This document shows, in pieces, positions 57,097 to 64,000 of a DNA stretch of 64,000 nt; positions within the stretch are counted from its first letter, which is position 1, and each line of letters opens with the position of its first letter. A program made the translations under genes and the position numbers. The notes below the pieces were generated by a model. The model did not search any database and was not told where the DNA came from. It worked only from the letters and a program-made list of their open reading frames with translations. The stretch spans positions 1 through 64,000 of the forward strand of contig MU859114.1 of NCBI GenBank assembly GCA_033297205.1, in the 5' to 3' direction. The DNA is from Pseudoneurospora amorphoporcata (Eukaryota; Ascomycota; Sordariomycetes; Sordariales; Sordariaceae).

Positions 57097-57722
57097 CGAG
57101 TTTTAAAAGGGAGAGCTAGGCGCGTAGGGTTTCATTCGGTTGCCCATTGCATATACCATCTCGACCCTTGCGGTTCGCTTGCTACTAGATAGGGTGAGAC
57201 TTCGTTAGCAAGACTCACTCCTCAAGTGTATTTTGATTCACGATGACATTGACGTTTCTTTTATGAATATAGATTGGCGATACTGTCAAGTGTCAGTGAT
57301 GTTTTATTTGACTTTTTTCTCATAGTGATTGCTCTTGGGCATGAATGTTTCCTGGGCTGGCCAGGTACCTCCCCATCAATCAATGTCAAAGCGCTCGCCC
57401 AGAAGCATCATATTCTAAAAGCCAAAACACGCTCTGAGACGAATCTGTCACAGAACGCCCAGGGGCACCTCCTGCATCTCTCCTATCTTTTGGGAACGAA
57501 CCCCTTCCGTTCTCGGTCCCCGGAAATCGAGACTGAGCTATACCGTACCTTAACCTTTCAACGCAGCCATCATGAAAAATCCAGACAACAGCCCAGGTTC
57601 CAGGAATTAATGGAAACAAATTGAACCGAGCGCTATCCCAGGCTCCCCAGCTAGTATGTAGCCATTCCCATATAAGCCAAGTACGGGAAGCTTCTGGCCC
57701 AAGACGCCGAGTACCGTTATGT

Positions 57723-57928
57723 CTTTAGCGGTGAAAATGTATCCTTTTTGCCAAGAAAACCCCTCTACTTCCAGTACTTGGTGGCCTTCCAAAATTTCGC
57801 CAAGCGCGCGCAAAAACTAGCCAAACCCAGGTATCTGCGTGGCCAAGAAGTATTTGTGGATAAAAATAACGCCAACCGATTGGGCAAAAGACGGTCTTGG
57901 CAAAAAGGATACATTTTCACCGCTAAAG
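57723..57928. repeat. 34-bp perfect inverted repeat around a 138-bp loop
   Basis: 57723..57756 and 57895..57928 are exact reverse complements (core TAGCGGTGAAAATG...TTTTTGCCAAGA). The 138 bp between them has no clear coding content. A transcript across it would form a very stable stem. Confidence 0.9.
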
Positions 57929-58567
57929 GGATAGGTAGCAGCCAAGTCGACTACGCCTCCGTCACGTACATTGATCCCTGGAAAAGGTTTCTTGACAACC
58001 TCCTTTCTTGGCCACTGGACTAGGTAAGGACGGGGTTGCTATGACCGAACGCCCCGGATGCCGAATGTCAGTGTAGTGTGATTGAGATTGAGAACAGAAA
58101 GCAATAGCTGCCCTTGCTACGATTATTCATGCTGGCATCCCCGGAAATCGTGGGATCCGAAACTTCGAAACGGCAAACCTCAAGAATAGACTTGATTCCT
58201 CTTTTTCTCTTCTCTTCTTCTTCTTCTTCATCATCCAATGCTTCTCTCCCTCTCTGTCCCTGTGTGTCTTTTCCACTCATTTTTTTTTTTTTTTCTCGTT
58301 CTTCCTGTTGCAAACCCTTCGCTTCTTTACATACTATCACAACAACGAGCAGGGACTCGCTACAATTGTTTCACGTACGACATAATATCCAGGCTTGCTA
58401 GTCATATTCCCACTTCCAGCGCATCCCTTTCCCGGTCTATTGGACGACAGACGAGTTCTCACGGATAAAACGATAAATACTCGTCTTGTCTTTTGCGAAA
58501 AAAAGAAGGGAAACAAGAAGTTTGCCGAGAGCGAAAACCAGAAGAATAAAACAAGATACGTGCCAAG

Positions 58568-59840
58568 ATGAAGGTCACGACAGCAGTTTTGGCCGCCTTG
58601 AGCTTGGCCCCTGTTGCCCTTGGAAAGGTCGCTCACAACGTTTACCCCGACGTCCGCCGAGGAGACGTCACCCTCGGAGTCCGCGGCGACAAGGGCAATG
58701 ACAACCAGAACGCCAACGCCAATGACAACAAGGACAACAAGAACAATAGGAAAAACTCCAAGAAGGCAACAGAACAGGAGATTGCCGATCTCGCCAAGCT
58801 CATCGGCCTCACCGCAGGCCTTAACGCTCAGCTCAACCTCCTCTGGGTCAACCTAGGCGGCGGTTCCGTCACCACCGTCATCAACTCGGCCAAGACCGTC
58901 ACCGTGACGGCCACGCAAGCCGTGACAGTGGTCAATGGTGCCGCCAGTGGTGAAGCGACAGCTCCCCCTGCTGCTGATGTGCCTCCCGCCGCTCCCGCGA
59001 CTCCCACTGAGCCCGCTGGCGTCGCTGCCCCGGTAGGAGGAGCCGCCACGCATACCGTCACCGTTGGCGGACCGCAGGGTCTGGCCTTCAGCCCGGCGCA
59101 GACGCAGGCGGCCGTGGGCGATACCGTCATCTTCACCTTCCTCAGTCAGAACCACACCGTGACGCAGTCGGCGTTCGATACCCCCTGCGTGGCGCTCCCG
59201 GGAGGCATGGACTCGGGTTTCCAGGCCAACGTCAACAACACCGTCAACCCTCCGCCGCAGGTTGCTATGCAGGTCATGGTTGATACTCCCCTCTGTATGT
59301 TGTCCCCCAATGCTGATTGCTGATCTTTCTTTTCACTCCCCAACCTACTCAAGCTAACACCGTCATCCCAGGGTTCTACTGCAAGCAAGGAAACCACTGC
59401 GGCAAGGGCATGGTCTTCTCCATCAACCCTACCGCGGAGAAGACCCACGCTCAGTTCCAAGCCCAAGCCATTGCGCAGAACGGCACTGGCACCGACAGTG
59501 GCATCACCGGCGGTACTGCTTCGGCTGCTCCTCCCGCCGCTCCTTCCGCGACCGTTGGTGGCGGTGGTGCCACAGCCGTGGCTGGTGGCGCGGCCCAGGC
59601 AACTGGAAACATCGTGACTGGTGTCGGCCAGGTTAACGCGGACGGTTCGTGCGTGTGCGCCGTCTCTTGTGCTGCCGGTTCCTTCCCCAATATTGCGGCC
59701 CAGGGTGTGAATGCCTTTGGTGGCGTAGGTGGTGAGTAATTCGCCTGTACCTCGATTATCTGCGAGTAGAAGCTGACTTCGTTCAAGGTTCAATTCCTAG
59801 AGCCATGGCTCTTGGTGCTCCCGCTCCCGCTCCTGCCTAA
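58568..59840 (+). CDS. Secreted cupredoxin-domain (extracellular serine-rich type) protein
   Basis: Exons 58568..59294, 59372..59731 and 59788..59840 give 379 aa. Introns: GTATGT...TCCCAG (77 nt) and GTGAGT...TTCAAG (56 nt). The signal peptide is MKVTTAVLAALSLAPVALG. An Asn/Asp/Lys-rich stretch and a Thr/Val region follow, then a cupredoxin fold: HTVTVGGPQGLAFSP, AVGDTVIFTFLSQNHTVTQS, and after intron 1 WFYCKQGNHCGKGMVFSINP. The type-1 copper ligands are suggested by His in NHTVTQ, Cys in FYCKQ, His in GNHCG and Met in KGMVF. An Ala/Gly/Ser-rich tail with several Cys (CVCAVSCAAG) ends in APAPAPA. It is likely secreted or wall-associated; its role is unknown. Confidence 0.9.
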
Positions 59841-60718
59841 GCAAACAGCTTGGGTGTGAGTGTCATATGTCTCGGTGTTTCTGACGGAGTCAGCGATGGA
59901 GAAGGGAATATCATGTTCTTTTTCTGTAGTATCAACGGTGCTACTTGTATATTTTGGCTTTTCTTGACCGTGCCGGTCATTGTCACCAACACACCTTTCC
60001 CACGGGAAAGTCCTTTGCGTTTTGGCATGTGTGTTATCAGTTCCCGCATAGAGTGGTAAAGTAAAGAACATCGTTTTGGTTGGACGCATATGACTGGGTC
60101 GTATTCTGGATGTCGCTGGAGGCGTTTGACATTAATAAACCTTCTTTCGCGCAGGATGTTGTCCCTCCTTTTTTCTTACCTTGTTTCCAAATTGCCGTAA
60201 CAATCAACAAAGGGGCTGCGATAATGCGGTCAGCCAACAACAGCAATCTCGTCAGGCCAGTTGTACGTGTGCGAACGGTGGTAAGAACAATCATAGCCGA
60301 CTGGGCATGCATCGGCCACACAGAGAAAAGCGTTCCGTAACTGATAGTGCTTCCAAGAAAATGTGTCGATTCAAGATGATATTCCCACGCTCACGCCATG
60401 AATGCCCAAGCTTTGCTCCAAAAATTCAAGATACTCCCCAAGTCTTCCTCCCTAGTCTGTGACGCCGTAAAGCACTCCGAATGGTATAAAGATGGATGGA
60501 AAAGACCGATCCCGGTTTGATAAAACCCGGGGGCATTCCCGCAACTGCTCATAGTCGCTGTAGACTATGGAGATAGCTGCTCGTTCGTTCGTCCTTCCGT
60601 TATGTTGATGGGTATGAGGTGAAAAGAGATAATCGCGCATCGAGATGGACGAGTTCCCGTTGATCAAATTCGTATCTCCTCCAACAACGCAGGTAGTTGA
60701 GTTGTTTGAGATGGCGAT
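59841..60718. other. Convergent intergenic region
   Basis: 878 bp between the 3' ends of the cupredoxin gene (+) and the SERF gene (-). Small frames only; no RNA or repeat is recognised. Confidence 0.55.
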
Positions 60719-61113
60719 TTACTTCTTCTTGGCAGCCTCGGCAGCCCGCTTCGCGTCGGCTATGTGGTAGAAGGATCAGTTAGCAAAGGAACCAATACTC
60801 GGAGCTATCGATGCGATGGCGATGGAGGGATGGTGATTTCGTGCCATGACTGGCGGAGGATAGCATGGAGAGTCAAAGGATAGAACATACCGGCCGCCTG
60901 CTTTGCCCTCATGAGGGCGGCGACAGCTTCCTTGTCGCGCTGCATCTCAGTACCGCTCTTGTTGTTGACCTTCTTCTGTTGCAGGGGGGAAAAGGCGGAC
61001 ATTAGCAAAGCCCTTGATTGATGTCATCGTTCGATGTTGACAAGACATACCTGAGCAGCTTGCTTCTTGAGGTTAGCCTCACGAGCCTTCTCTCTCTGGT
61101 TGCCGCGAGACAT
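60719..61113 (-). CDS. SERF/4F5-family small basic protein
   Basis: Three small exons, 61051..61113, 60891..60975 and 60719..60759, with introns GTATGT...CAACAG (75 nt) and GTATGT...CATAG (131 nt), give 62 aa. The N terminus MSRGNQREKAREANLKKQAA matches the 4F5/SERF signature (RGNQRE, then basic and Ala-rich helix). The C terminus is DAKRAAEAAKKK. SERF proteins are small, highly charged nucleic-acid- and protein-binding factors that promote amyloid aggregation; their physiological role in fungi is unclear. No single frame covers the protein, so a long-ORF search would miss it. Confidence 0.88.
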
Positions 61114-63298
61114 GGTGTTTGGCTGACGGTAAGAGGATGACGAAGCGAAGAAATTAGACGCGGTAAGTAGCGCGTGCGGGCAAACGCAGGGTGAGGTCGA
61201 AGAATAGAATTAAGGCGCGTTTCAAAAGTCCGTAGACCCGGTCGGGCGGTTGTTGTGCTCCCTGGAAGATCGCAGGATGAGGAGAAGCTGGGAAACTGGC
61301 GGGTGGGTGGTCAGGAGATCCGAGAAAAGGTTTGGCTGGCGTTTCGATCGGGGCCGGGGGAAGAGAGGCAAGCCCGCTGCATTGATCAAGGTGCGAGGCT
61401 GAGAGGTGAGGGAGCCACTGGACCCACTCAAGAGCCCAGGTTTCTAAGCGCTTCCGGGCAGTTGCGGGCTGGTGGTCAGGGCGCGACCTGGTGGCCAATC
61501 ATAGGTATTTTCAGCTTTGCAAAGAACACGGCTGCGCTCTGGCATCTCCCGTCTGCGCTAAGAATCGGGCCCAGGGTCATTGATCGGTGTAAGCGCGGGG
61601 AACTGAAATCGGAGATCACCTACACTCGAAGATAGGTTTGTTTGGGGGACCTGAATGTGCAATGTCATTGACAACAGGAGACTTTGTTTCAATACATGAC
61701 AACGTGTTTGAAGCCTGTGACACTGAGAAGGTCCGATACCGCAGGGTACCTTAGTTTCCATGGCTGCTGGGCACGAGCCACCTCTAGGAGAAAGAGAAAC
61801 GGACTCGAGGAGCAATCACAGCACACAAATGGAAGGCATTCTTGACACTTGACGCCATGCGGGAGACTTGAGACTCCTGCGGCGCATTGGTTAACCTGTG
61901 TAGATACGTCTAGGTTTCTCCTCTGAGTTTAAATCAACTTCTGCCTTTTGATATCTCATCTTGCCTGTTCTGCCTTGGAAGATCAGGAACGCCCAAAGGA
62001 TCCACACTGAGCGGTCATTGTTAGCGCCACCTCGGCAGTACCCGGACGCACACACACATGTTGGGGCATCGCTGATCCATGGACGGTTTCTCTGTTCATC
62101 AGGTGCAAAATCCAAATATTTTTTGATATGAACCAAAGGAGAGGAATCGAACCTGAGGTGACTGGTGAACTGCGCAGAAAATTACTGATCGAATTTACAA
62201 CTTTCTGCATCTGTTTTCGACCAAACCAATGCTACTTTTCTGGGGCCGGTATGCTTGCACAATTAGCAGGCGTTGTTTCCACGTGGACTTGGGGACAATA
62301 AGGCACCGGTCCCGCTCCCAACCTGAAACAGGCCTCGAAGATCGTCAACCAATCGACCCGGTGAGTTCACCCCAACTTGAAGATGCGTTCAGTTACTGTC
62401 CAGATCAACCCCGACAACCACTGAACGGAATCCCCTGCAAACATGCTCGCTTCAAAGAGGCGGCTGCAGGGGGATTGGATGGGAGTTGATCTGCACGTCT
62501 TTTTCTATGCGCTGTGGGAGCCGCGTTGCGTGCCGTGGAGCCATTCCTAGCTCGCCAGATATCTGGGGAAAATGGACGAGGATGAGAGGAAAAGAAACTT
62601 TGAGGCAAGCAAACTTGACTGGTCTATTAAGCCTGAGCCCACGGGTCCTCACATTCGGCTCAGTCCAGAATACTCAAATCCCAAGTGGGACAGCTTGACC
62701 CCTTGAGCGCCTACTGCTTCATTGGCCCTGAAAGTTTCTTCGACAAAATAAGTCCCATGCGAAACATTAGAAACAGCCCACGGCCCAGATCCTTGCCGTC
62801 TCTATTCCTATTCATGTGCCGGGCCGTCAGTCTTTCAATCCTATTGTTCGACGGAACATTTCATTGCCTTTGTAAAAGCAGGTGCGTCACTTCTCTGCCG
62901 TCCGATATATCAGTCGGCTCCCCATTGTGTGCTTTGCATGTGGTCCACCTGCTCCCCATTCATCCGTATGAACAACTCGCTCCCTTTATTCAACCACTCG
63001 TAGCCCTATTGTCCCTAGGAGACAATGGCCTTGAGCCATCCTTAGCCATTCATTTCTTATTGTTACATAAATCCTCGATAGAACCCAGACCTCTACGGTC
63101 TCTACTTACTTTTTACGCCTTTCCCTGCCTGACTTGCTCCCCCGGATTCTGCCTCCCTACTCTTCGACAGAGAAACACGATCATCACCAACATCTGCCAG
63201 TCAGATCCATCTCTAGAAAAAAAAAAGCACAAGAAATAGCAGTCTGCAGGTCAGAGGCTACGATAACGGTCTCATAAAACCATTCATTGTGAGTCAAT
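61114..63298. other. Divergent intergenic region
   Basis: 2.2 kb between the SERF gene (-) and the membrane protein gene (+). The frame 62685..63239 (184 codons, +) does not begin at ATG, lacks a domain and is probably the pyrimidine-rich leader of the downstream gene. A GAATCGAACC box near 62136 does not belong to a foldable tRNA. Confidence 0.5.
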
Positions 63299-64000
63299 AT
63301 GCACGAGCACGAGCACCAGCACGACGACGAGAACCAGTATCCTGTACCGGACAGGACTGACCCGAACCCAGAATCAGCACTCGAAAACGAGGATCCCAAG
63401 ATGCTTCCCACGATCAAAGGCACCGGTTACCTAGTCCTCAATGGACTTCGAGCTCTCACCCTCATTGGCCTCGCGATGGCCATGGCGTCCTCTTGGATCA
63501 TGATTGTCCTCTCCGGCCTTGGTGGACGCTTCGACTTCTTCGACTCGGCCTCCCACTTCTTCGTCTTCGCCGTCGCCATTTTTCTCTTCATCTCCGAGTT
63601 GAACATCAGATCCTTCAGGGTTTTTTTTGCCAGGAACTGGCCCGTCCTCTGCCCAACTCACTCGCTTGTATGGCTCGGTCTAGCCATGGTCGTCATGGGC
63701 TGCGCCATCATGGGCGATCTCGTCAAGCCGGCCTACTCCATGGACAACCTCGGACTTGCCATGTGGCGCCTCGTACTCGCCTCGGGCATCCTCTCCCTCA
63801 CCTTCGGCGTCTTCAACGTCGTCGCTTCGCTCATCTTCAACACTTCCGAAGGCGAAGGCAAGATCCGTCGACGAATCACGGCCAGAATGATCCGCAGCCA
63901 TGGTGACCAAGCTAAGGGCATCATCGAGAAGCAGGACCCATTCCCGGATTACTACAGCAGCAGCCAGGGCAGCTACCCCGAGGATCTGCCACCGGCCGTG
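63299..64000 (+). CDS. Fungal four-TM membrane protein, 3' end outside the window
   Basis: An open frame from the ATG at 63299 continues past the window end (234 codons visible). A His/Glu/Asp-rich N terminus (MHEHEHQHDDENQ) may bind metal but is not a known motif. Four hydrophobic segments follow: VLNGLRALTLIGLAMAMASS, SHFFVFAVAIFLFISELN, HSLVWLGLAMVVMGCAIMGD and LVLASGILSLTFGVFNVVAS. A basic, Arg-rich stretch (GKIRRRITARMIRSHG) and a Tyr/Ser-rich tail come next. The pattern matches the uncharacterised fungal integral membrane family I recall as DUF7598. No function can be assigned. Confidence 0.85.
   Translation, partial: MHEHEHQHDDENQYPVPDRTDPNPESALENEDPKMLPTIKGTGYLVLNGLRALTLIGLAMAMASSWIMIVLSGLGGRFDFFDSASHFFVFAVAIFLFISELNIRSFRVFFARNWPVLCPTHSLVWLGLAMVVMGCAIMGDLVKPAYSMDNLGLAMWRLVLASGILSLTFGVFNVVASLIFNTSEGEGKIRRRITARMIRSHGDQAKGIIEKQDPFPDYYSSSQGSYPEDLPPAV

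Larger units (their letters stand above)
55954..58567. other. 2.6-kb intergenic region with low-complexity and inverted repeats
   Basis: No gene is recognised between SMN and the cupredoxin gene. The frame 57274..57624 starts with TTG and has no domain. It contains a 51-nt T run and a 34-bp perfect inverted repeat (separate entries). A CT-rich stretch at about 58200..58300 looks like the leader of the cupredoxin gene. Confidence 0.55.

Noticed and set aside
62120..62170. Possible tRNA (GAATCGAACC box)
   Set aside because: No acceptor or anticodon stem pairs at the required spacing.

Overview
The window looks like a chromosome segment of a filamentous ascomycete, most likely a Sordariomycete of the Neurospora/Sordaria/Podospora type. 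Three things support this. Genes have short introns (about 50-110 nt) with GTAAGT/GTATGT-like donors and CTAAC/CTGAC-like branch sites. The gene set is typical of fungi (Nic96, Trm9, tubulin cofactor B, SMN, an SERF/4F5 protein, secreted cupredoxin). Repeats in the left third carry C-to-T / G-to-A decay (CpA to TpA, many TAG/TAA in former coding frames, TpA-rich DNA), the signature of repeat-induced point mutation (RIP).

Bases 1 to about 19,930 are an AT-rich, RIP-mutated transposon graveyard with no intact gene. It holds solo LTRs of several families, most with exact 5-bp target duplications; four TIR elements of one architecture with exact or near-exact 8-bp target duplications; fragments of at least three Ty3/Gypsy elements; and one nearly complete Gypsy element (10466..18753, TSD GTCGG) into which two inverted copies of a 495-bp solo LTR inserted. 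Two inverted 658-bp solo LTRs (365..1326 and 4512..5169) have exchanged their target duplications, and a reverse-transcriptase frame is split between them. The interval between them has therefore been inverted by recombination.

Bases 19,930 to 64,000 are gene-bearing. In order: an intron-containing tRNA-like locus (-), a homopolymer block, a PA/TM/RING-H2 protein (-), tubulin-folding cofactor B (-), an ORF-poor stretch of about 6.8 kb, a two-SANT Myb-like regulator (+), Trm9-like tRNA methyltransferase (-), a Gfo/Idh/MocA dehydrogenase (-) divergent from an aldo/keto reductase (+), nucleoporin Nic96 (-), an FGGY pentulose kinase (-) with a 10-nt micro-exon and an assembly gap in an intron, an apparently intact pogo/Fot1-type DNA transposon, an SMN protein (+), a secreted cupredoxin (+), an SERF/4F5 small protein (-), and a four-TM protein (+) that runs off the window.

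The genes are mostly unrelated housekeeping functions: nuclear pore, snRNP assembly, tubulin folding, wobble-uridine modification. The one suggestive neighbourhood is carbohydrate/carbonyl metabolism (MocA-type dehydrogenase, aldo/keto reductase and, beyond Nic96, the pentulose kinase). Coordinates and splice sites were derived by reading the sequence; no database search was possible.
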